Source: Opisthocomus hoazin (taxonomy: Eukaryota > Chordata > Aves > Opisthocomiformes > Opisthocomidae). From it: a stretch of DNA of 64,000 nucleotides. The stretch lies in the NCBI RefSeq assembly GCF_030867145.1, contig NC_134433.1:13095216-13159215 (forward strand), given 5' to 3'. Position 1 is the stretch's first letter; every line of letters begins with the position of its first letter. The notes beneath the pieces are model-generated. The model made no database searches and was not told where the DNA came from. It was given only the letters and a program-made list of their open reading frames with translations. The translations under genes were made by a program, and so were the position numbers. Below, piece after piece: positions 47,901 through 60,100 of the stretch.

Positions 47901-49849
47901 TTAGGTTTAGTGAATCAAGGCTGTCCTCTTCATGGAACAGGAAGCTGTTAACATAGAACAGGCAGGATGACGTGTAATTCTCATGCATGTGAACTGTTAC
48001 AGCTCGTACGATCTTCTGCACCCTTTCAGAGGCAGGTTTGAAGCAAGGCTCTGACTCTTGCTGTAGCTTGTCCCAGTTTTTGTTTTTGGATAACTGCCAC
48101 TACATTATAAATAGACCACACTGCTATGTCATATATTCTGCTAAACCACACAGATCTGGGTGCTTTCAGATACAGCTACTTTCCGAGTTAAAAGTACTGC
48201 TTGCTGCCAAGCTCACTTTCTTTCCTTAGCAAAATACTTTCTTAAGCGATCTTTTACTGTGGTTGATATGAGAGTTAAAGCAAGAGTCCTCAAATGCACC
48301 TTCACCTAGATTTAATCTAACTTTGCTTATTTTCATATTTCCATCCTCAGGGTGACTTCATTTAACAAGCCTCTTCGTGTTGAGAACTAAGCTGATGTTC
48401 TGCTAGCCAAGATTAAATGGCAGTATTCAGTCCTTATTCCAGGTCGTTAGACCAGCAGGTAAGAGACTGTCAAAGCAGCTGACTCTAGACTATAGCATAT
48501 TAGCTTAGGCACAGTCATTTGACAAGGTGAGAACAACCTTTCCTGGTACAGGGTTTGGAATATATCATCATAAATTTGTGTCAGGTGAAGCTGGATATGT
48601 GCCCAGCAAATCCAACCAAAAGTCTCCTAATGCAAAATCAAACTGGCTTAGGCATGGCCCATTTCACCACACTGCTCATGGGAAGCTGATTAATCACCAG
48701 AAACAGTGTAGGGCTCCTAGTGTTTTGCACGGTAGATTTGACCTTGATTTCAGGAAAATGTAATACCCAGCAGTCCTGTTTTTAAAGAGATCTACTTGAT
48801 GATCAGGAGTAATTTACCTACAGTTTCTAGATATATTTTAAAGTCATATTTTTCAGATTCAAATGTCTGGTTCTGTGTCTTAGTATCTGAAGATGTTTTA
48901 CATTTTTATTTCCAGATTTTTGATCTACCTCCTACCAAAAAACCCCTAAACTTTATTTTCTCTTCCCTGTCTACAGGTGGAGAAAGATTCCTGTTTAGCT
49001 TGCCTGCATAGTTCCCCTTAAACTTCCATCTGTTAATCAAGTAAAGGAAAGACCAGCAGCTGTAATTACATCTCTTAGGACTCGCTGCAAAGACATATGA
49101 GTTTTAATCATACTGTTTCGGGTGATAATGGAAAGACTCTATAAGGAGAGCAGAAGAACTTATGATCACTCTTCTGGCATGTCCCAAAACAGAAGTCTGC
49201 ATTAATCATTGCTCAACAGCTCAAAACTAGCAAAGCTGAAAAATGCCATTCCCTGTAGCTGGCACAGCAAGAAGTAACACCAGTACTGTTTGAGAAACAC
49301 ACTTGGTTTTTATTCTCACAGACCCTAAGGGTACGCCTTCATCAAAAACTATTATAGATAGGGAAAGATCTAAACACACCCAGCATGTTTTCACTGACAT
49401 TATCACTGTGAAAGTGTACAATTTTTCTAAAGCCGTTTATACATTTTCAAAGTAATAGCAAAAATTTTTGCTTTCTGGAGCACTTAACATGGTGGTTTTC
49501 TCATTTTTGCTTTGTGCTTGCCACATAGCTCTACAATATATACTAAACTAAGCATGACATAAAGGGATGTCATTTACAACCCAAATGCATGTGCATAACC
49601 ATTTTATTTTGAAAACAGTATGTAAACTGCAGAGCAGTGATCATTGTAGATATTGTACTGCTGCAATTAAGTCATCCGTGAGCGACTCGGCTTTAGTAAT
49701 ATTTCAGTATATAATTATTGCGTATGTGTGTGTCATCCCACTTTGGCAGCTATGAAGTAAAGAGTTTGTTGTCTAGCAAGTTTCTCTCTGCTCCCTAATT
49801 TCAGATGTAGCAAACCTTCTGAGGCTGCACTACTCTGGCACTGTACTTA

Positions 49850-50221
49850 CCTATGCTTTCCAACAGCTGAGCAAACTGGATGACTGAAGAAGGGTGGTTT
49901 TGCGTTTCTAGGCTAGTTTGGAGCTTGAATATAGTTTTACATATTTGGCAGATTTGCTTCTTTGGATGTTGTCGCAGCATCAGCGAGCCCCTTCTTTGAA
50001 CTTCATTCGTACAATTCTGAGGCGCCTCGTCTATACCGAAAAGCAAGTTTTGTAAGCAGGGTAAGTTCTCTGAGAGCTTCTGTGGGTGTTTGGTGTAGGT
50101 GTGATGCTCTTGTAGAGAGTGAAATCTTCAAGAGACAAAGACTAAACCTGTCTTTCAACTGGAGAATGCTTTTCTGTTGTGCTTGTTTCTGTTTTTCTAA
50201 TTCATAAATCTGCCATGCCAT
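49850..50221 (-). other. Unidentified minus-strand coding-like stretch
   Basis: Two overlapping minus-strand frames look more protein-like than their surroundings. The first, 50221-50003 (72 codons), begins MAWQIYELEKQKQAQQKSIL, which reads as a short charged coiled coil. The second, from 50046 leftwards, carries KKQICQICKTIFKLQTSL with a zinc-finger-like CxxC and continues to LLESIG. That frame ends at a strong-looking donor, CATAG|GTAAGTACAG, at about 49850. The two frames differ by one base register. This could be an exon or decayed exon of an unknown gene, or chance. I do not recognise the family. Confidence 0.25.
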
Positions 50222-53200
50222 GCTGACTCCTTGAGTATTCAGAAGTGAAGAAAGATAGGCCAGATCTAATTCGTATTTGTCAGCCTGATAGACTTCCTAA
50301 TTCCTGTGCTAAGGGGATCCAAAATACACTATCATAAAAGCTAAATTTAAAAGTATTTTCATCTTCCACTGAAAGTTTCAGTTACTGTAGTGACTGTCAA
50401 AAGTAAAATACTTAGCCCAGTAGCATAGTTTTTTATTTCCACTCAGTAAAATTTCTAATTTTTATTTAATTTGGAAATAGGCAGGTAAATAATTTTTAAG
50501 TCTTTTCCTCAGGGAAAAACATTGCTTTTCAGAGTATTTTAAAATTTCTGCTAGGAAAAACCTTCACATGAAAGAAAAAACAAATTCTAACTAACAAACT
50601 GAACTTCTTGATAGCACCTGATGTCTACAAATGCTCCTCAAAGGTTTGAAAATCTTAGGTAAAGATGAAACTCTATCAAGCATAACTTTCTGCTGATAGG
50701 ATTAATATGCCATAAATAATGACCAAAATTCAAAATGAAGTTTTATCATCTTTCCCCTCGGGGAGGGGATTTCTTTTTTATAAGCTAGTAAGAATTAGGT
50801 CGTAGGCGCTGGAAAGCGTCGTGGTCTGTGCTGTGGGTGTTTGAAGGCTCCTGTGAATGAAACAGCTATTGGTAGTCACTTCCACTCCTCTGCCCTGAAG
50901 GAAGAGGCTTTTTGTCCCATGATATCACAGCTGAGCGTTTCTTTGATCTATAGGATTTTCTCTTTAGCCACTTTTATACTGTTATTGAGCAACAGAGATA
51001 CAGATATGTATGATTTTTCTTGTTCCCAGATGGAGGTGGGTCTGTGCTAGTGTATAAAGTGCCACTTACTGTAGGAGTAGCAGAGTCCCATTCACCATTA
51101 CAGACAAATGCCCTTCTCGTGTTCCCTGCACACTGGAGGTGAGATACTGAGCCCTCAATGTCCTCAGAATCCCCTGCAAAGTAGTTCTTAATACTATAAA
51201 TCAACACAGTATTTTTGTCTTGCTGCCCACTTCAATAAGCCACTTCTCTGGTGGCCTGTCAGTAGCAATTAACTAGATACTGGGAGTAGAAAATAGTTAT
51301 AACAAGAGAAGACGCTCTATATCAGGTTATGTAAGCTACACTACTTATGATTTGACATTCTTCAGACTGTTGCACTATTTTTTTCTGTATGTTGTAGATT
51401 GTAGAAAATGATGGTGCACAGGAAGATGATAATGAAAGCAGTTGGTCATTAAACCAACAAGACAGAGTAAGGGAAGAAGCTGATAAGCATAAAACAGCTC
51501 CATTAACTCCAATGGAATTTGCATGGATATAGTTAAACCAAGAAGTGAGCTCTGTAGGCCATATTGTCAAAAGCTCTAGCTTGATTTTCGTCTAAATGCG
51601 CAATTAATCGTGATTAAAAATGCAAAAACGGATGCTACCTCAGCACTGTAGCAAGGTACTTCTACCATTGTGCCTGCAGTTATTTACTTGTATAGACTTT
51701 GAGATCTCATTTAAAATAGTCTTTGTAGCTGAGACTACACAGTCAAATCTCCTGTGTGCTTTTGAAAGCTGTAGTCCATGTGTACAAAAGTGACTCTTTT
51801 CCTTCCCAGTTGCTTCCTTAATCACTGACGGTTCAGTAGGCCATCATCCAATACAACTTCAATGCTATCTTTGACTATTTTCACCTCTCCTAAATGATGT
51901 AGCCTGCTCGCAAGTCACTGCTAAAATCTCTGCAGTGAAAACTGGCTGCAGATGGGGCTTTGACTAGCTGCTCATGCAGAAAAGTGGTGCAATATCTGAG
52001 CAGCTCCAGCATTGCTCACAAATCGGAGGCTATTCCCTCTGTCTGTTGTGGGCTTTGGAGATTTTAACCTTGGTCTTTATTTTGCCAGCTCTTCCTACTC
52101 CTCTGACCCCTCCAGATTCACACACGTGCCAGCTATGCCCCTCTCAACTTGGCAACTCCCTTTGCTGACACACTTTTTGACCTATTAGTCTCTTTCCAAC
52201 TATTCTCTTCCTTTAAAGTTGCTTCTTTTCTGAAGCTGTTTAATGCCCCTGTCCATCTTATTCTAGTCCCCTTATATTTGATTTATGTCAAGTTATCACA
52301 TTTGCCTCTTCCTCTGGACTGAAAATGTCTTTGCTCATAAATTGCTGTGTATTATTAAAGTACTTGATAAGAAGTAAGTAGCAGAATTATTTATGAACTA
52401 AGCAAGACAACAGTCATTTGCTTTATTTGTGTTAAAATTAAATGTTTATCAGTGTATTCACTGATACAACATGTGTCTGAAGACTACATGAATTGCATTT
52501 TCAAAGGCATAGACAAAACCCTTTTTCCTATGTCTAATATGTAATATCTGAGTTCAGTTTTTTGTGCACTTACTGCAGTGAAAGCTACGGTGTACTTTTG
52601 GTGCAAATGTACTATGTAAATCATATTTGCCCTTTATAAATTATTTCTATGAAATCTGTGATATGAATTCTTGGGAAATGCATCCAAACTAGGCATATGT
52701 GAATTGAACTAGTGTGAACACATCTACGAATGGTAGAAAACACAATAAAAATTTATTTGCATGCCTATTTTTTAAGCCAACCTTTTCAACATAAGGAGTA
52801 CTTTCCAATATTTCAGATTTCTATTCCATTTAGCAACAAGAAATTACAGGTGCACTTACATGTATTTGGGCCTTGTAAATTCTCAGTTCGCTGTACTCAG
52901 GATTGAAAATTTCTCGTACTTAAACATTTGCCATTTATGCATTAATGGATTTTCATTCAAATATCAATGTATTTGATATGCCTGTCTCTTCTCTCATACC
53001 AGGCATCATGTCTTTTCAAACACGCTCCACAGTCTGCTTTCTATATCTTGACATTCCCATAACGAAGAAATTCTAGTGCTAAGGCACATTGACAACACTG
53101 TGACAGGAGTAGAAAGTTTGTGTGTACATTTGTCACATTAAGGAAAGTGGAGGTAGGAGAGGAAAAATGTATAGTTCATTTTGTTCAAACTTGCAGGCAG

Positions 53201-54170
53201 GTGATTTTTATCATTTGTCCTTGGGTATGGAGGGCACTCCCCTGATTTCCTTGGGAATGGGCCCATGACCTCATAAAACTTACTATTTTTAATTCAGTGA
53301 ATTTTACAGTATCTTAAGTTTACCTTCTCACTTTCAAATTATCCTTGATGATTTAAAATTATGCCCTTGAGTATTATATTGAGAAATAGGAAGATAGCTA
53401 TTCATTATTACTTACAGAATTCATGTTGAGGATGCCTATAAGCAGATAACATGCAGTAAGATCCTTTTGTGTCACGTGTCAGTGATCGTTCTCATCCAGT
53501 AGAGACATGACTTTTTCTTTCTCCCTGAAGAAATCTGGGGAAATGTCACCAGGACACAAAGGTCCTTGGTGTTATCCATGTGATTGTTTGGCTGAGCTCA
53601 GCCTGGGCATCATATTCGGAGTCTGTCTGTTGCTTCTGCTCTTCTAATGGAGTTAAAAGTTTTGGGGCTTTTTCTGTGTTCACTACCCTTCACGTCTGGA
53701 ACCTTCCTTCACACATTGTATCTGTTGCACAGATCTTCCTGGAATTTACTACTTTTCTGAAATTATCTTGGATAAGAGCAAACTACTTAGATTAACTGTA
53801 AATATGCATAAACTTTAGGGCAACTTATAAAAGTTATTGTGCTATTTTTTTCTCTAAATAACATATGCTGTCATTGTGATTGACAGGCTCCCTTCAGTTT
53901 AATTTAAGTGCATGCTTGAATTTACAATTTACGGTATCACTTTTCATGGCACTTTTCTTAGAATGTAATTTAATTATTCATGAATCTAACCCTCCAGCCT
54001 TGACACATAAAATGGCGTGTATGTGCTTAACAGAAAAATGAAAAATTTTGGAAAAGATATCAAGATTTGTATGCTTACATGTGAAGAGACTGTAAATAGG
54101 CAATTTGGTCACTCTACTTTCTTCGAATGAGCAGGGTTTAAGTAGCTGTGAATCTATCAACTGCAGAAAC

Positions 54171-57100
54171 ATGATTAAAGATAACAACGAAATTATTCCA
54201 CTAATGGGCAAGAAAACAAATCCGTCTGGTATTCCCCCTTCAAACCAGCAAGAGAAAAAGCCGACTGAAAGCACTCCCACAAAGAAGAGGTAGGACTTCA
54301 CTCAGTCTAAACCACTAAAACTGCCTGTTTTATCTCCTTTAGTAGATACTTGCACTGAAATATCACTAACCTCTTTAGTCATGCTGTGTATATGAATGTT
54401 GCAAATGAGTAGTTAGGTTAATTAAATGATCACTCAAAGGTTTTGCAAGAAAAAAATTTACTGAAAATTTAGAAAATGTGATCTTAGAGTTCGTTGGCAA
54501 GGTTCACTCTATTACTTCTTAAATGAATGGAATACAAAATCAAAGAGGGGGGGTGAGTAGAAAATGATTTATATGGAGTGGAAGAAAAGTGTAAGGGGAT
54601 AGGAGACCCTCCTGTTGAGTCACCAGGTTCAACTGGACCCCTTGCTTCCTAAACTGCTCCTCAGAGAGGAGCCTAGGTGCGGCTGGATCCAGAACTGGCC
54701 TTAGACCACAATGGTGTATGTCTAAGGAATATGTTTAGCAGCAATTCAGGGTGTGTTCACAGTTTAAAGAAAGAAAGAGAATCACAGGAATTTAGCAGCT
54801 ATTAATCACTGTTTAACTTAGCATTTACTGAGTGATTAGAAAGAATTTACTATTACAATCACTGTAATAGAATAGTATGTTTTGAATTGATTCACACACA
54901 CACACACACACGCATGCAGTCATAAACATTCCCCTCAAGTTCAGTGAAATACTCCCTTCAAATGATTTCTCAATGGGCGAAGGTTGAGTCTTAAGAAGAT
55001 CGGCCCAGGTAGTTTGCGAGTTACTCTGAGAAGCGTCCCACTCAGGGGGAGTTAGTGGGTGCATCCTGCTGCGGACCAGAAGAGCTCAAAGGGCCTTCCT
55101 TGATACCGCTGTTTATAGGGTCTCAAGATGATTGACTTTAGGCATCAGTAACTTTCCATCCTGGTCACAATCCATATGATGCAATCCTGATATTTAGACA
55201 AACTGTACAATTGTAGTACTCCCCAGAAGGTACAGTTCTGACATTTACCAGGCAGGTGCAACTCCAGGCATCAGGGGTTTCAGGTGCGGTCAGGGAGTGC
55301 CTGCTCAGCCCAACTCACTGCTCTTGTACAAAGACCAGGAAAGTGCCAAGTCGTCACAATTCAATGCATACCAGCTGGCTAGTCTTGCAGTGCAAGCAAG
55401 AATACAACATTGGGTGGATCTGGGATTGCCAGGTGTGAGGGGGCTGCACCACCACAATGAATGAGACCTGACGAACACACAGTGCCTTCAAAAAAATATG
55501 TGCTTATGCTGTTTAGAAGTGGAAGAGTGTACTGGTTAGGTAGACATATGACGTTTACCTTCATGGGACAAAACTTTAGCCCCTATCCTAGAGACATTTG
55601 ACGTCTAGGACTGATGCACCAGTCTTGAGTTTGTGTCTGATATCAGGTGGGCTTTCTGCATCCACGCTACATACCTATATAAGCTTACAAGAATGTGGTC
55701 TAATGATGGTCAGTGTTTCAACAGGAGAAGGTAGAGTGATCTTTTTTAAAGGGATTACGTGGCAGGGTACACCAGGCTTTATGTAAGAGATGCTAACCTG
55801 GAAAAAGGGAGCATTTCAAACTTGGTCTCACGTGGGGATGTGATGGATTATGGAGAGGCAGAGGTGACTTAATGAGGGCTGGGAGAGCAGGAAGTTTTAA
55901 AAATCGTATCAGAAACAGAAACCTGAATTCACTCTATTTTTCATTATTCCCTTTAACAGGACTTCATTATTTTTCACTTATAAAATATTCACTTTCACTC
56001 ATAATTTATGCTAGAGAATTAATAAAAGGATTAAGGGTTTGTATTTAATATGAATGGGGAAGTATAAACAGTAATTAATCCCTGATACTATGCTATTGAA
56101 ATCAAGTAAGTTACTGTAGAATGAGGATGAATTTTCATAAACTTTTTGCTCTGTGGCTAATTACTAGCTATTACGGCAATTTTTGAGACTCTGAAGGCCT
56201 AGTCAATTGCGACTGTTCTGACACTTATAATTCTTGATAATCAGAGCAATCACTTTCCGTGGAAATGGTGTCATTAGTTATTTGAGACCTACTGCTTGGG
56301 TGGCCCAATTTGTCTTTCTGTCATTAAATTCAAAAAGAGAAGCTCTTTGGTTGCATAAGGGGGAGATGAGGTGTCTGAACAGCTCACAAAACACCCAGTA
56401 CTTCAAAAAGGGGCAATTCCATGGAAGATGGTGTAGTTATAACAAATATGGGCAAACGCTACCCCTCAATTACTTAAGCTCATGTCTCACATTCAGTTTT
56501 CTGGCATCAGTAACCGTAAACTTGGGGTTTTTCCCACCTCTCAACCAAGAGCTCAGGGTGTGGCTGACAACATTCCTGTAATATAAGGAGCAAAGATCAC
56601 GTGAATTTTAATGCAGAGGTTTAACATGTTCTATTAATTATATGTTTCTCTGCTGCTGTACTTCTGTTGCTTGAAAATGCTTCCTTCTACTATGCCACTA
56701 AGCAGCTAGTGCACCTCCATGGGTGGCATTTCTCACTTGACAAAATGTATCAGCAATACACACTTTCTGAAAAGACAATGACTTCCCTTTCTTGAAGGTC
56801 CTGATATTTGGGTGGACTAACAGTATAATTAAGTACAGGAAAACCGACAGGCAGGCTGGGAGGAGTGCTGCCAACGTTGTCAGAGCCTGATTATATTTGT
56901 GGGCAGTGTTCCTGAGAGTGTGCACCATGGCCACGTAAGCACTTGGGTATTTGTTGACAACTGCTTTGCATGGTGGCTTTTCAGGGTCTTTTTTTCCCCC
57001 CCATGGTCTCCACAGATAACCCACATGCCAGGATAGGTTAGGTATGGCAGCCTCCAAAACAGGGTCCACTTCATAGCTGCTGTACATTTATTGGATGACA

Positions 57101-60100
57101 AAATCTTCAGCATGAGCACGCTGTTGGGAGAGCAGGAGCTGCTCTCAGACCTCAGTCTGTAGCGCACCATCCCATCCTGGTGCTGAGCCAAGGGCAGGTG
57201 AGATGGTCCAGCAAAGCCTAGAGCTTGGCACTTCTGGCTTTATGGAGGTTCACTGCAGTCTCCAACAGATGATTGCCTGTTGGGACAGCTCCTGCACTTC
57301 ATAGTCAGGGCATCCAAAAAAGCAGGATGAACTTTGATGACAAAAAAAAAGCACCATTTTTTTTCCACTCCTCCTTAGTCTCTCTGCCAAGTCCAGATCC
57401 CAGTGAAACAACAGTGATTTACAGCAGCTGATGTAAGTAGTGGCAATGGTCCTGCTTCTGTCTAGGTTTTTCCTGTACTCTGAAAAGCACCCCTTGCCTA
57501 GGTCATTTCGGGGACACTGTTCTGCTAACCAGAAATGGCATTTTACTTGCTGCCTGCTTAGAATACGTTAACACACACACCTCAAATGTTAAAAGATCAT
57601 ATAAGTTTAAACAACTACACATGGTAAATTAACACTTGGTTCACCAAGCCATTGGAAAATGAGATGAACTACGGTCATTAGATCATGCCATTTTTAGCAG
57701 CTATCAACAGGTTGTTCAGTAGTGTCCTAATAATGTACTGCATTTTAGCACCAGTATGTGTACTTTAATTCAACAGGATTCTTTGGGGAAGATGCAGTTA
57801 AAAATAAATACCCTATGGACTTAACCATAAATATAGGTGAATTGGAAGCATTTTCCAGGTGAATACTAGAACACTTTAGAAATGTAAGACAGTTTCTTAA
57901 CAATGGGCCATGTGGGAGTTGCTACATCCACTGCTGAAACTCCTGTCTTTGGTGAAATGTAGCAATGTTTTAATGAGATCTAGTAATCCTAAACCATTGA
58001 TTTTGCCTTTCAACTCTGAAGGCTTTTAAATGGCAAAATCTTCCTATTCTTCTTATGTTCCCTTGTCTGTGTTGTTCCAAATTCCTTATAAATATTTATA
58101 GGGAAAAGAAATAGTTAAATGTCATGCACTGACTGACAAGATTACACATGCAGTCCTGGACAGTGGAAATGCCTGATGTCATTTAACATGTGACCTTTCA
58201 AACTTTCTGACTTGGTGATTATCACTGCTGTTGGGTTTGAAATGATTCAAATGATGGCTCCTGGCAGGAGAAACAGGGACTAGGATACAGTAGATCAAAA
58301 AGTATATGCATACATGTGTGTATGCATACATGTATGGCTGTTCAATAAATGTCTGCTGTTGCATTTAGCTATTTGCGCAGAAGGTGGATGCAAGGCTGTT
58401 TTTAGGCTGCTGGGGTAGCTGCTTAGACATGTCAGAATCTGATGCCACGTATCCTAAAAATACCTCAGGATCTTTTGCCCATCTGCCAGCACGAAAGCGT
58501 TGGGCACAGTGTTGGAAGTTGGGATCCTCCCAGGGGAAAGTAGATAAGCCTCTGTTCCAGTGTCCTATTGGGTATAATGCCAGAAAATATAAATTGTCAA
58601 CCTGGTCCTAGGCACATAAGTGTAGTGCTTTGCTTATTTTATAGTTGAGCTTGCTTTTTTACTAATATTTTTAAATGCCCTGTGTTCAACAGTTCACACT
58701 TTTTTCTGGAGATTGATGGTTTTGAAAGCAATGCAACTCCAAATAATGTATCTCCTCCTGTGTTTTCAAAACCAATGGATTCAAATATTCGCCCATGGTA
58801 AGTTACAGATGCATAGCCAATAGTCATACTGCAAATATATCTGTTTTCTTTTCAGCAGCTACTTTGATTTCTCCTTAGACTTCAGAGCTAAAATTTCATG
58901 TGGCCTGTCTTAGCTTTCGGTCACTTCAAAGACAGAACTCCACTGGAGGTCAGTTGTTGCTAGATGATTTATCTTTGAGTTTGTCTACTACTGTTATTTA
59001 CACTGAATAAATCAGGCCTCAGATTTGGATAAATTTAAAATCAGTACTGTCTTTTTTTATCTTAGCCTCTTATTTATGATATGTTAGGACAAACTCCACG
59101 CACCCATTTGTCTGTTTTCTACTGTGTGAAGACCACAGCTTAATTTAGCAAACCCTATTCCCAGCTGTGTGCTGACATCCTCCCTCTATTGCTCATTAAC
59201 AATCAAATAACATGAAGATGCTGAGTCTGAAATATTTAAAGGCAGCCATTTATGCTGAATGAATAGAGAAAAATTATGACTGGAAAGAATGCACTTAATT
59301 TTTAAAAACATATGGGGTACTAACAGCCAATAATTACGAATAAGGGAAATCTGCATCAGATCTAGCATAAGCTCAGAATGGCCAGATGTTTTTGTGTCTG
59401 GTGGATGTCTGGTCAGCTTTTTGGAATTAGCTGACAGTCTTATTTTGGTTTCAGAGGAGAGGTATCCAAATTTCTCCCTTTCATTCAGGGACTGACTTGC
59501 ACAAGACATACATACGCTTTGTCACCAGATTCCTCATGGTTTTCTGCAGAGAAGTGATGGACTGAATAAGAATGGACTCTGAGCTGCCAGCTTTATTTCG
59601 AGGGGCAGGGAATATCTGCAGAGCAATGCTGAATCCTTGCATTGCTGTCCATACATCTCTTTTGTCAATAACTAATAGTTCTGGCTCCCTAAGTTATTAA
59701 TCTGAGGTATTTCATCAAATCTGAACCTTACAGAAAACAAAAATACAAGTAAGAAAAATTATAAATTAATTTTTGTCAGATCTGCTTTTAGGAATGTGTG
59801 GAAATTATGTGCAGCAATTACAAAATACCAATGCCACTGAAATCCTTTATATTTATTACCTAAACATGTATTTAGGACCCAGTCCTCAATTTCTTTTAGC
59901 TGAAGCTTCCATTCAAGCCAGCTGTGAAATGCTCTTGAGTTGCCTACAGTGTACTGTGTAGTAAATCTTTAGGTAAATCACTTTCATTGTGTGCTTGAAA
60001 CCCATGCAAGGTTACTGATGTAGCACTTGTTTTGTGGCAGATGACAAATTAAGCATGTGAAAAGGAAGAACGTAAGCTTCAAGCATTCAGGACGATGCAT

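Larger units (their letters stand above)
37585..54170. other. TRPV1-TRPV3 spacer, AT-rich, no established gene
   Basis: The first few hundred bases are the TRPV1 3'UTR. AATAAA at 37743-37748, followed by TTGTTGTTTAAG, is the likely signal; another lies at 37920-37925. The remainder, about 16 kb, has stops in all frames. Its longest open frames are 38358-38927 and 39163-39588, both minus, and neither shows a known domain. An old CR1 relic lies at about 38.39-38.69 kb, a short GC-rich patch at 41.77-41.92 kb and a minus-strand coding-like stretch at 49.85-50.22 kb. An acceptor just before the TRPV3 start (AG at 54165-54166) shows that a noncoding TRPV3 exon and its promoter must lie somewhere in this spacer; I could not place them. 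Confidence 0.6.

Noticed and set aside
54105-54170. In-frame 22-codon upstream extension of TRPV3
   Set aside because: An acceptor (AG at 54165-54166) separates it from the coding start. [14 protein letters not shown] matches the family N-terminus.
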